A stretch of 64,000 nt of DNA from an uncultured delta proteobacterium. Lineage in GTDB: Bacteria > Myxococcota_A > Polyangia > Polyangiales > Polyangiaceae. Numbering within the stretch: position 1 is the stretch's first letter; each line of letters opens with the position of its first letter. This document shows positions 25,316 through 33,455 of the stretch, piece by piece. The notes beneath the pieces were generated by a model. It did not search any database, was not told the origin of the DNA, and worked only from the letters and a program-made list of their open reading frames with translations. Location: the NCBI GenBank assembly GCA_903892415.1, contig CAITIQ010000444.1, positions 62,001 through 126,000 on the forward strand, written 5' to 3'. A program made the translations under genes and the position numbers.

Positions 25316-28300
25316 TCACGGACGATAGACCAAGCGCTGGGAGAGCGCCTCGTCAGCCTTCAGGCAGAAGTCGCGGAAGGCCGCATACTCAGCGGGTTTG
25401 ATACGCGATTTGGTCAGCGAGAGCTTGCTTACGACCGTCACTTTACCCCCTTCCGAGGTGACCTCGATCGAGACAGAACCGAACGAGGAGTCCACCTTGG
25501 TGGCTTGGGGCTGACGCTCGATTTTGGCGCCCGCAGGCAGCTTGAAGGTACGTTTCTCGACCGACTGCGAAAGCGCTCCGACCACCAATTCGGTTTGGCG
25601 GCTCGAAGGCGCTACCAGTCCGCGCCCAAACTCGAGCGAACTTGCGACTGCGGTGCTGAGCAGATCGCCCTCACGTCGCGCGATGGCGGAGGCCTTTCCG
25701 CGCACCGTCACGTTGAAAGGCTTCTCCACGTCGGTCACGTCCTTCACCGTGACGCTCGCTTCCTTCGTCAGATCGATGGGGCCGAGAAAGCCGGAGAAAT
25801 CTTGAGCCGCACGGTCTTTGCGCGTCCCGGCCGGTGCATAACGCGCGCGCCATGAAGGTGCGTTCACCCCAGCGACCACCGACTCGGCTACGAACGTCGC
25901 TGAGCCATCGGCGGACAGCGTGATGTCGAACTTGCGGTCGTGCGGTGACGCCTCCGGTCCAGCGTTCGGCAGGCGCACGAGTTTGGCTTTGCCCTCGTTG
26001 ATCTGAAGCGCCACTGAGCCGCGATCCATCGCTGGGAACTCGCTCGAGCCGCTGCCCTCGGCGGTGCCATCGAGGTACAGATCCAACGACGGAACATAGG
26101 CGATCGCGTGGTCGAAGACGGCCAGGCTGGGAGGCGCGCCCATCGGCAGATCCCCGCGCATGCCGGTGCGCACCAAGACCAAGGTGGAGGGGATCCCGAG
26201 CTCGCGCAACATGGTCACGATCACCGTCGCCTTGTCTTTGCAGTCGCCCCAACCGCGCGCGATGGTCAGCGCACAACGACGGGGCTTGATGCCCTCGATG
26301 CCAAACTCGAGCGCCACATAACGAAGCTCGGTGGCGTAGTGATAGACGGCCTTCACGCGGGACAGCTCGTCCTTGTGCGTCTTGGCGATCTCGGCGGTGC
26401 GCTTGCGCACCTCTTCATCGATATCGAATTGGTCCTTCACCAGGTTCCAATAGAAGCTGCCGACCTCCTCCCACGACTTGAACGAGGAGACGTGGACCTG
26501 GCCGGCGATCTCCGAGGCTGGCGGCTGAGCAGGCTCGGGCGCCAAGCCGGCGAGCTCGGTCACCTTGAAGCGCTGCGTCCGCTGCTCGCCGGATTCGCTG
26601 GTCTCGACCTTCATCTGCGGAACGTTGGCGACGAACGTCGTCAGCGCCTTGGACTTGGGGGAAACCAACACGAACTCACTCTCGAGCACCGGGTCTCGCT
26701 CTTGGACGAACTCGGTGTCGTAGAAGGAGTCTTTGAGATCGTTCTTCACCGTCACGTCGTCGATGCGATAACGAACCTCCACGATGTCGCCCGGCGATAG
26801 CCGTGGAAATGAGACGAAGAAGGTACGCACCGAGGTGTACATCGCCGTCGCTGGATTGTTCGCCGCTCCCTCGCCGCTCTCGATCGACTCGGCCACACTT
26901 CCGTCAGCGCGATACACGCGCGCCAAGCGCAGATCGATCGCCTGCCGGGCTCCTTCATACGAGGTAAAGAACTGCCGAGCTTCCGCCGCTGCTTCATCCG
27001 TCAGCGGCTGAAACACCACCTGGTGAAAACGATTGGAGAGACCATTCTCGAACACCGTCGCCACCGTGAGCCGGCGCAAATGGCGCAAACGCCCGCCTTT
27101 GCCGAACGGCAGCTTGGCCTTTTCAGCGATGGTCGCCGCATCCCAAGCGAAGGCCTCGTCGGCGCGCGGCTTTTGTGGCGCGAGCATCTCCACGTACTCC
27201 CGCGTGGCCTTGTCCTGCGGGTTGTTCGCCAAGATGCGCTGGAGGTAGCGCAACTGCACCGGACGATCGCCCTCCTCACCCGCGATATCGGCGAGCATGC
27301 GCAGGGCGCTGGTCTCTTCGGGCGCCGACTCCAAGGTGGCCTCGAGCGCCGCCTTGGCCTTGGCTTTCATGCCCATCGAACGGTAAGCGCGTGCGGCTCG
27401 AATGCGGCCAAACGCCAAATCAGGCTCCGCCTGCAGCAAGCGTTCGATCCAACGTTCGGCCGCGACATTGTCTTCGCGCAGCACTGCCTTATCGACCTGC
27501 CGCGCTAGGAACGACGGATCGTCGGAGCGCAGCGCGAACCAACGGGCGTCGACGGCGTCGGCCTCAGTGTCACGCCCCACAGCGCGAAGTTGGCCTGCTA
27601 GCACGCGTAGGAAAGAGATGCGGCGCGGCGAGCGCTCCACCGCCTTCTCGATGATGCCAAGCGCCGTGCGCGGAAGATTGGCCTGCATGAAGAGCTCGAC
27701 CCGACCGAGCGTCGCGATCAGGTTGGTTGGGTCCAGCCGCAACACCGCCTCGTAGAAGGGCGTCGCATCGCGGAAATTGACCGAGCTACGGGCCAGCGCG
27801 GCCTTGAGCAAGAGCACCTGGACTTCACCACGCTGGTCACCCTTGGCCAGCGCCTCAGCCTTCTCGACGAAGCGAGCCGCTTGGTTGCGGTCCTCCGCGA
27901 GCTCGGCCGCTAGCAGGTTGCGTTGCCACGTTGGCTCGAGCTCAGCCGCCTTCGTCGCGAGATCACGCGACCGATGTTCGGACACGGGGTTGCCAGCGGT
28001 TGCCGCCAGGTAACGCGAGAAAGCCTCGAGGTCTTTGGCCTTGGGTTTGTCGACCTTGGTCAGGCCTTCGAACACCTGGAGCGGCCCACGGACTGCGCTC
28101 TTCGCCTTGGCTTTGGCTTTCTCGATCTTGACCTCGCTCAGCAGCGGATCATTTTTTGACTCGAAGCCGATGGGGTTACCGCGCTCGTCGGCGATGCGCA
28201 CCGAAAAGCGCGGCGAGGAGCTTGCGCACACCTTCATGGTGATGCGATTCCAGCCGCTGACCGCGGTCACGCCCGTCGCCATGCGGTCGAAATCGAACTC

Positions 28301-29023
28301 GCGATGCGCCTGGTCCTCCAGCATTTGCTCGCCGTTCCACCACAGCTTGAAGGCCCCTTCCCAGCCGACCCAAACGCTGACGTTTTTCTCACTCTTGGCA
28401 TCGAGCCGAATGAACGAAGTGGCAAAACCGCAAGCCTCCTCACGCGGCCGCACGAAAGCACCAAAGTCGAACACCGCTCCGCCGTCGGTGGGGCCGGCTC
28501 GCCAGCGAACGGGACGCTCTTTCCCGTCGAACGACCGGCCGAATACGATCGGCGCGACGAGCTCGCTCTCCGGTTGAAAGTTGGTGCCGATGCCGACGCG
28601 GCCCTCATCATCGAAGGGCCCAACGAATAGCCAGTCATCAACGAATCCGAGCTTGGCGACCCGAGCGGCCGCCGCCGAACGATCACCTCGCCGAACGCGC
28701 GCCTCTGCGAGCAGGATGCTGGCGTACGCTTTTGCTCCGCTCTGCACCGAGACCGACTTCTCCGCTTGCAGCAACGCAGCCTCCACCTGGTCCGGGTCCG
28801 CCTGATCCCAAAGGCCGAACAGACGCTTTAAGTCAGCGTGGGGAACCTGGGAGCCCGCCGCCGAATCCCGCAGGCGGACCACTTCAGCTAGCTCTGAGCT
28901 GACCTGGGACGGGGGAACTTGAGACAAAACCGCTGTTTCTGGGACAAAGGCGAGCACTCCGCCAACCACAAGGGAGGCGAATGCCCACCCCAGCCCTCTC
29001 CTGATTTGCGGCCTTTGGTCCAT
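25316..29023 (-). CDS. Large exported TPR/DUF3857/transglutaminase-like protein
   Basis: A 1235-residue protein with a signal or anchor near residues 10-30. Residues about 60-600 are helical repeats of TPR type (ATLGRVELFMQANLPRTAL, AARAYRSMGMKAKAKAA). Residues about 650-820 match DUF3857, and about 860-1010 a transglutaminase-like core with a plausible triad: Cys in GWGDCKDKA, His in FDHAIAYVP, Asp in LYLDGTA. A beta-rich C-terminal region follows. DUF3857/transglutaminase proteins are periplasmic in other phyla; the substrate is unknown. It diverges from mglBA, sharing a 137-base intergenic region. Confidence 0.9.
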   Translation of the reverse strand: MDQRPQIRRGLGWAFASLVVGGVLAFVPETAVLSQVPPSQVSSELAEVVRLRDSAAGSQVPHADLKRLFGLWDQADPDQVEAALLQAEKSVSVQSGAKAYASILLAEARVRRGDRSAAAARVAKLGFVDDWLFVGPFDDEGRVGIGTNFQPESELVAPIVFGRSFDGKERPVRWRAGPTDGGAVFDFGAFVRPREEACGFATSFIRLDAKSEKNVSVWVGWEGAFKLWWNGEQMLEDQAHREFDFDRMATGVTAVSGWNRITMKVCASSSPRFSVRIADERGNPIGFESKNDPLLSEVKIEKAKAKAKSAVRGPLQVFEGLTKVDKPKAKDLEAFSRYLAATAGNPVSEHRSRDLATKAAELEPTWQRNLLAAELAEDRNQAARFVEKAEALAKGDQRGEVQVLLLKAALARSSVNFRDATPFYEAVLRLDPTNLIATLGRVELFMQANLPRTALGIIEKAVERSPRRISFLRVLAGQLRAVGRDTEADAVDARWFALRSDDPSFLARQVDKAVLREDNVAAERWIERLLQAEPDLAFGRIRAARAYRSMGMKAKAKAALEATLESAPEETSALRMLADIAGEEGDRPVQLRYLQRILANNPQDKATREYVEMLAPQKPRADEAFAWDAATIAEKAKLPFGKGGRLRHLRRLTVATVFENGLSNRFHQVVFQPLTDEAAAEARQFFTSYEGARQAIDLRLARVYRADGSVAESIESGEGAANNPATAMYTSVRTFFVSFPRLSPGDIVEVRYRIDDVTVKNDLKDSFYDTEFVQERDPVLESEFVLVSPKSKALTTFVANVPQMKVETSESGEQRTQRFKVTELAGLAPEPAQPPASEIAGQVHVSSFKSWEEVGSFYWNLVKDQFDIDEEVRKRTAEIAKTHKDELSRVKAVYHYATELRYVALEFGIEGIKPRRCALTIARGWGDCKDKATVIVTMLRELGIPSTLVLVRTGMRGDLPMGAPPSLAVFDHAIAYVPSLDLYLDGTAEGSGSSEFPAMDRGSVALQINEGKAKLVRLPNAGPEASPHDRKFDITLSADGSATFVAESVVAGVNAPSWRARYAPAGTRKDRAAQDFSGFLGPIDLTKEASVTVKDVTDVEKPFNVTVRGKASAIARREGDLLSTAVASSLEFGRGLVAPSSRQTELVVGALSQSVEKRTFKLPAGAKIERQPQATKVDSSFGSVSIEVTSEGGKVTVVSKLSLTKSRIKPAEYAAFRDFCLKADEALSQRLVYRP

Positions 29024-29130
29024 AGGCCGATCTTGTTGCTTGGCAGGGACTTCGGGTCAACACCGGACGGCGCTTGCCGCGCTGGCCGTTCATCGGATAG
29101 AACGAGAGCCAGTTTTCTGATTGCTTGTGT

Positions 29131-29149
29131 TGCGCGCTTCGATGCGCGC
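29131..29149 (+). promoter_or_regulatory. Leader hairpin upstream of mglB
   Basis: GCGCGC pairs with GCGCGC around a TTCGAT loop, directly before the GGAGGG Shine-Dalgarno sequence (29151-29156) of mglB. It could affect ribosome access. Confidence 0.4.
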
Positions 29150-29160
29150 CGGAGGGATGG

Positions 29161-29643
29161 ATGGTCAATCCTCAGATGGTCATGTACGAGGAAGAGTTCA
29201 ACCAGATTCAGTCTGTGGTTGACCACCTCGTCAAGAGCGCGAACGCGAAGAGCGTGTTCATTGTCGACAAAAATGGTCAGCTCATTGCTGCGAGTGGTGA
29301 CGTCGAACACTTGGATACGACTTCGTTGGCTTCTCTCACGGCAGGCAACATTGCTGCCACGGGTGGGATGGCCAAGCTCCTCAAGGAGAACGAGTTCGCC
29401 ACGCAGTTTCACGAGGGCGAGAAGGCCAACGTGTACATCACGCTGGTTGGTAATCGGGTAATCCTCGTGGTCATCTTCGATGCGAAGTCGAGCCTTGGTC
29501 TCGTCAGGCTTCGCGTGAAGAAGGCAAGTGAGGAGCTGAATCACATTTTCGAGCTGCTCCTCAAGAAGGTGCAGGAGCCGGGTGGTGACTCTCCGTTCGC
29601 GGAAATCACCGACGAGGATATCGACAACCTGTTTAACGACTGA
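29161..29643 (+). CDS. mglB: MglB, GTPase-activating roadblock protein for MglA
   Basis: A 160-residue Roadblock/LC7 protein. It is very similar to Myxococcus MglB throughout (MVMYEEEFNQIQSVVD, then VDKNGQLIAASGD, SLASLTAGNIAATGG and the acidic end EDIDNLFND). MglB is the GAP that keeps MglA inactive at the lagging cell pole and so sets the polarity axis. The start at 29161 has GGAGGG upstream and gives the family length; the frame is open further upstream to 29125. mglA follows after 11 bases. Confidence 0.96.
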   Translation: MVNPQMVMYEEEFNQIQSVVDHLVKSANAKSVFIVDKNGQLIAASGDVEHLDTTSLASLTAGNIAATGGMAKLLKENEFATQFHEGEKANVYITLVGNRVILVVIFDAKSSLGLVRLRVKKASEELNHIFELLLKKVQEPGGDSPFAEITDEDIDNLFND

Positions 29644-29654
29644 GGAGCGCGCGC

Positions 29655-30245
29655 ATGAGCTTCATCAATTTGATGGCGCGCGAGATCAACTGCAAGATCG
29701 TCTATTACGGTCCCGGTCTGTGCGGGAAAACGACGAACCTTGAGTACATCTTCGAGCGCACTAATCCGGACGCCAAAGGCAAGATGATCAAACTGGCTAC
29801 GGAGACCGACCGAACGTTGTTCTTCGACTTCCTGCCGCTCGCCCTTGGAGAAATCCGCGGTTTCAAAACGCGCTTTTACCTCTACACGGTTCCCGGACAG
29901 GTCTTCTACGACGCAAGCCGCAAGCTGATCCTGAAGGGCGTTGACGGTGTCGTCTTCGTCGCAGACAGCCAGATTGCGCGCATGGAGGCGAACCAGGAAT
30001 CGCTCGAAAATCTTCGAACGAACCTCGCCGAGCAAGGCTACTCGCTCGACAAGATCCCCTTCGTGATGCAGTACAACAAGCGCGACATGCCCGACATCGC
30101 CACCGAGGAAGAGCTGCGCGAGCTGCTCAACCCGACGAACGTTCCCGACTTTGGGGCTTGTGCCCGTTCCGGGCAGGGCGTGTTCGAAACCTTGAAGCAG
30201 GTCGCCAAGCTCGTACTCACCGAGCTGCGCAAGGGTGGGCCGTAA
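29655..30245 (+). CDS. mglA: MglA, Ras-like polarity GTPase
   Basis: A 196-residue small GTPase nearly identical in pattern to Myxococcus MglA: P-loop GPGLCGKTTN, TETDRTLFFDFLPL, switch II TVPGQVFYDASRKLILKG and specificity motif NKRD. It acts at the cell pole to direct gliding and type IV pilus motility, being switched off by MglB. The gene order mglB-mglA is as in Myxococcus. This pair is the strongest taxonomic marker in the window. Confidence 0.97.
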   Translation: MSFINLMAREINCKIVYYGPGLCGKTTNLEYIFERTNPDAKGKMIKLATETDRTLFFDFLPLALGEIRGFKTRFYLYTVPGQVFYDASRKLILKGVDGVVFVADSQIARMEANQESLENLRTNLAEQGYSLDKIPFVMQYNKRDMPDIATEEELRELLNPTNVPDFGACARSGQGVFETLKQVAKLVLTELRKGGP

Positions 30246-30272
30246 GCCTCACCTTCAACGCGAGTTGACGAG

Positions 30273-30300
30273 ACGCCACTGGACCAACCGGTGGCGTTTC
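30273..30300 (+). terminator. Terminator of mglBA
   Basis: ACGCCACTGG pairs with CCGGTGGCGT (10 bp, one wobble) around ACCAA, followed by TTCC. It sits between mglA and the convergent zinc-ribbon gene. Confidence 0.7.
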
Positions 30301-30321
30301 CGCTTTGTGCGCTCGGTATGC

Positions 30322-31083
30322 TCAGCCGAAGTCGCTGTCGCATACGCCGCAGTGACTTGAGTTCGGTGGCAACGCAGCCTTGCAGAAGGCACAAAGACGC
30401 AGCTTCGCCTTCTGTGTGCTTGTTCCAGCAGAGACGGGTGCCCACGGTCCGGTGGGGGCTTGTACCGCAGGAGGAATTGCGGGCTCTGCGGCCACCAAAC
30501 GGTTGAGCTGTTCGGCGGCGGCTGCGCGCGCTCGTTCGGCCCGCCAGCGGTACACAGCAAAGAGCAGCAGGCCGATCGCGGCGGCCAGGAAGACATCGGT
30601 TCGGCCGCGCCGAGTCATTTGGACGAAGGCCACCAAGCCGATCAGCGCTGCAACAATCACGGCGCTATCGGCTCGTGCAAAGCGGTCCCAGGTCCACAGC
30701 ACCTGATGGCCATGCAAGCGCGTGCGCGTGGGCTCATCGAGCTTGATTCCGGACCGGGCTTCTTCGAGCACGGCCGCCAGCTCGCCGCGCTCGAAGAAGA
30801 CGAGCGCGCAGGCGTCGCACGACTCGGCGCGCGTGTGCCCACCGCCGAACATGTAGCTGAGCATCGGCTTGCGACACTGCGGACAATCGTGAATCTTCGG
30901 CTCGCTGCCAGTCGCCGCGACCTGCGGTTCATGCAGCGCCCGGTGCAGCCCCTTGTCGACCTCGCGCAGCGCTCGCACCGAGCTGCGCGCCACCAGCGTT
31001 CCCTCGCAGGCCTCGCAATGACGAAAGGCTACGTCCGCAACGCTGCAATCATCGAGGACGCCTCTGCAGTTCGGGCAATTCAC
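30322..31083 (-). CDS. Zinc-ribbon membrane protein (zf-TFIIB type)
   Basis: A 253-residue protein. The N-terminus has two CxxC-rich units (CPNC and HCEAC; CPQC and SCDAC) of the zf-TFIIB kind; two transmembrane helices lie at about 140-155 and 165-180; the C-terminus has another ribbon (CAFC and CGVC). The start is GTG, with TAAACT (31090-31095) ending six bases upstream. Its function is unknown; proteins like this occur in many myxobacteria. Confidence 0.82.
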   Translation of the reverse strand: MNCPNCRGVLDDCSVADVAFRHCEACEGTLVARSSVRALREVDKGLHRALHEPQVAATGSEPKIHDCPQCRKPMLSYMFGGGHTRAESCDACALVFFERGELAAVLEEARSGIKLDEPTRTRLHGHQVLWTWDRFARADSAVIVAALIGLVAFVQMTRRGRTDVFLAAAIGLLLFAVYRWRAERARAAAAEQLNRLVAAEPAIPPAVQAPTGPWAPVSAGTSTQKAKLRLCAFCKAALPPNSSHCGVCDSDFG

Positions 31084-31146
31084 CGGCGTAGTTTAGGGCG
31101 GCGATCGCCAAGCGATAAAAAGAACGTGGGGCCGCTAAGAGCCGGC

Positions 31147-31174
31147 TTGCAAAAAAGACCGACCGTACTATTCT
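31147..31174 (+). promoter_or_regulatory. Candidate promoter, leaderless TetR gene
   Basis: TTGCAA (31147-31152), a 16-base spacer and TATTCT (31169-31174), ending eight bases before the ATG at 31183. This is the clearest -35/-10 pair of the leaderless set. Auto-repression of the TetR gene could act here. Confidence 0.5.
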
Positions 31175-31182
31175 GACGATTC

Positions 31183-31794
31183 ATGAACGCTGCGGTCAAA
31201 ACCAGTGGCAAGGGAGAGAGCACGCGCGGCGCCGTGTTGTCTCATGCGCTCGCATTGGCCAGCGAGGTCGGGCTCGAGGGCGTGACCATCGGCACCTTGG
31301 CTGAACGAGCCACCATGAGCAAAAGCGGGCTCTTTGCACACTTCGCTAGCAAAGAGGCGCTGCAGATCGCGATCTTGGATGAGGCGGTTTCACGTTTCGT
31401 CGCGCATGTGGTGGTGCCGGCCCTGAAGGAGCGGCGAGGTGAGCCTCGCGTACGTGCGCTGCTCAAACGCTGGCTCGCCTGGGCCAAGGCCGATTTCATG
31501 CCGGGTGGTTGCGTGTTTGTCGCGTCCATCGCCGAGCTGGATGACAAGCCCGGTCCGGTGCGTGATCGCTTGGCCGCCTCGCAAAAAGACTGGCTGGATA
31601 CCTTGGCCACCGCCATCCGCATCGGCGTGGATGAGGGTCACTTCCGCAAGAACGTGGATCCAAAGCAGCTCGCACATGAACTGCTCACCCTCGCCTACGG
31701 CACGCATCTGATCGCTCGTCTGCTCAAGGACCCCGCCACTGAGAAGCGGCTAGCCATCGCCGTGGATCGCCTCTTCGACAGCGTGCGCGCCTGA
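31183..31794 (+). CDS. TetR family transcriptional regulator
   Basis: A 203-residue TetR-type repressor. The N-terminal helix-turn-helix is plain (VTIGTLAERATMSKSGLFAH, FASKEALQIAILDE), and the C-terminal ligand-binding domain contains GGCVFVASIAELDD, like the subgroup acting on hydrophobic effectors. The alpha/beta hydrolase starting 35 bases downstream is the likely target. Ligand unknown. Confidence 0.93.
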   Translation: MNAAVKTSGKGESTRGAVLSHALALASEVGLEGVTIGTLAERATMSKSGLFAHFASKEALQIAILDEAVSRFVAHVVVPALKERRGEPRVRALLKRWLAWAKADFMPGGCVFVASIAELDDKPGPVRDRLAASQKDWLDTLATAIRIGVDEGHFRKNVDPKQLAHELLTLAYGTHLIARLLKDPATEKRLAIAVDRLFDSVRA

Positions 31795-31828
31795 CCGCGC
31801 GCAGCACTCACAGCCCCAGGAGTTGAAC

Positions 31829-32749
31829 ATGGATATGGCGCTCATCCCCGAATCACCAGCAAATAAAAGCACGACCGTTCGCACTAAAAATCGAACCCAA
31901 CCGTTCTCCCAGCGAGCGCTCAAGGTCGGTCTCACCGTCCTCTCCGCCGTTTCGGCGAGCGGCGCAGCGGCGGTGGCCGAGCGCTTCTTCGTAACGCCCA
32001 AGCGGTACCCGCGCCCGGCGGTCGAGCTCGAGGCCTTGCAAAGCGCACGACATCTACTGGTGCCGGCGAATCGCGATCAGAGCTCGTTGCTCGACGAGCC
32101 GCTGGCCGCTTGGGAGTGGGGTCACGAGGGACCACGCGTGCTCTTGGTTCATGGCTGGGAAGGGCGCGGCGCGCAGCTCGCTCCGTTCGTCGAGCCGCTG
32201 CTCGCGAAGGGATTTCGCGTAGTGACCTTCGATGCGCCTGGCCACGGCAACTCCGCTGGCGAGGTCTCATCGCTGGTGCACTTTGCGCAGGCGATCGAAG
32301 CGGTGGTGCAAGCGTACGGGCCGTTCGAGGCGATCATCACCCACTCGATGGGCGGTGCGGCGACCGCGTGGGCCTTGCGCAACGGACCGCTCGCCAAGCG
32401 TCTCGTCATGTTGTGTCCGCCGATCGCGGTGCAGGACTTTACGCGGCAGCTGACGCAGGCGCTGTCGCTGAGTGACAGCGTGCGCACCAACGTCGAGCGG
32501 AGGCTGGCACGCAGGTTTGGCGTTGCGCCCGAAGCGCTGCACGTGGCGAAGGTCGCACCCAACATGCGCACCCCGCTCTTGCTCGTCCACGATCAAGATG
32601 ATCGCGAAGTACCGATCGCTTGCGGTGAGGCGATCGCCGAGAGCTGGCCGGGCGCGACGCTGGTCCGCACCCAAGGGCTCGGACACCGGCGTATCCTGCG
32701 CGACCCAAAGGTGATTGCGCAGGCCGTGCGCTTCGTCGCAGGGGCGTAA
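31829..32749 (+). CDS. Alpha/beta hydrolase downstream of TetR gene
   Basis: A 306-residue alpha/beta hydrolase: HGWEGRGAQ, FDAPGHGNS, nucleophile elbow THSMGG, acid HDQDDREVP and histidine GLGHRRIL. The start ATG at 31829 has CCAGGAG six bases before it (31816-31822); a TTG at 31823 is in frame but too close to this site. A hydrophobic stretch at about residues 33-50 may anchor it in the membrane. Probably controlled by the adjacent TetR protein. It converges with trkA, only eight bases apart. Confidence 0.88.
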   Translation: MDMALIPESPANKSTTVRTKNRTQPFSQRALKVGLTVLSAVSASGAAAVAERFFVTPKRYPRPAVELEALQSARHLLVPANRDQSSLLDEPLAAWEWGHEGPRVLLVHGWEGRGAQLAPFVEPLLAKGFRVVTFDAPGHGNSAGEVSSLVHFAQAIEAVVQAYGPFEAIITHSMGGAATAWALRNGPLAKRLVMLCPPIAVQDFTRQLTQALSLSDSVRTNVERRLARRFGVAPEALHVAKVAPNMRTPLLLVHDQDDREVPIACGEAIAESWPGATLVRTQGLGHRRILRDPKVIAQAVRFVAGA

Positions 32750-32757
32750 ACGCGGCT

Positions 32758-33417
32758 TCAGCTGGGCTGAGTAACCAGCGCAGCCACGTCATCGTCGGTG
32801 CCGGCGACCAGCAGCATGTCTCCGCCCGAGACGGTGGTGTCGGCGCGCGGCAACTCAATGGCCCGAGCGCCCGCTCGCCGAAAGCCGAGGAAGTGCACGC
32901 GTTCCCCAAGCTCTTTGCGCAATGCCTCCAGCGAACGGGCCGACCACGAGCTCGGCACGAGCCACGGCAGCACCCGAAACTCAGCGGCGAACTGCAGCAA
33001 ATCGGTGGCGACGCGCGAGGTGAGATCGAGCGCGAGCCGCTCGCCCGCTTCAGCGTCGGGTTGCACCACACGCGTTGCGCCCACGCGCTCGAGGATGCGG
33101 GCTTTCTGCAGCGAAACGGCGCGCGCGACGATCTCCTTCACGCCCAGTTCGCGCAGCGCCGAGACGCACAACACCGAGGCTTCGAAGCGCTCGCCGAAGG
33201 TGACCACTGCCGCATCCACCTCGCGTGCGCCCACCTCGTCGAGCACGCTCGGATCGGTGACGTCTCCGACGAAGGCCGCCGACGTGGTCTCCTTCACATC
33301 GGCAATAAGCTCGGGATCGCTGTCGAGGGCGATCACCTCCACGTGCGACTTCCACAAGGTATCGGCCAATGCGCGACCAAAGCGACCAAGACCGACGACC
33401 AGCACTCTGCGAGCCAT
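32758..33417 (-). CDS. trkA: Potassium uptake regulatory subunit TrkA/KtrA
   Basis: A 219-residue single-RCK protein. The N-terminal RCK_N domain has the nucleotide-binding GLGRFGRALA and the acidic end of strand 2 (ALDSDPE), and the RCK_C (TrkA_C) domain ends with SGGDMLLVAG. It gates the channel encoded by trkH just upstream in response to nucleotides. Length matches KtrA rather than the two-domain E. coli TrkA. Confidence 0.93.
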   Translation of the reverse strand: MARRVLVVGLGRFGRALADTLWKSHVEVIALDSDPELIADVKETTSAAFVGDVTDPSVLDEVGAREVDAAVVTFGERFEASVLCVSALRELGVKEIVARAVSLQKARILERVGATRVVQPDAEAGERLALDLTSRVATDLLQFAAEFRVLPWLVPSSWSARSLEALRKELGERVHFLGFRRAGARAIELPRADTTVSGGDMLLVAGTDDDVAALVTQPS

Positions 33418-33455
33418 GCCCCGATGCTGCGATCATTCGCGCAGGGCGTCCAGGC

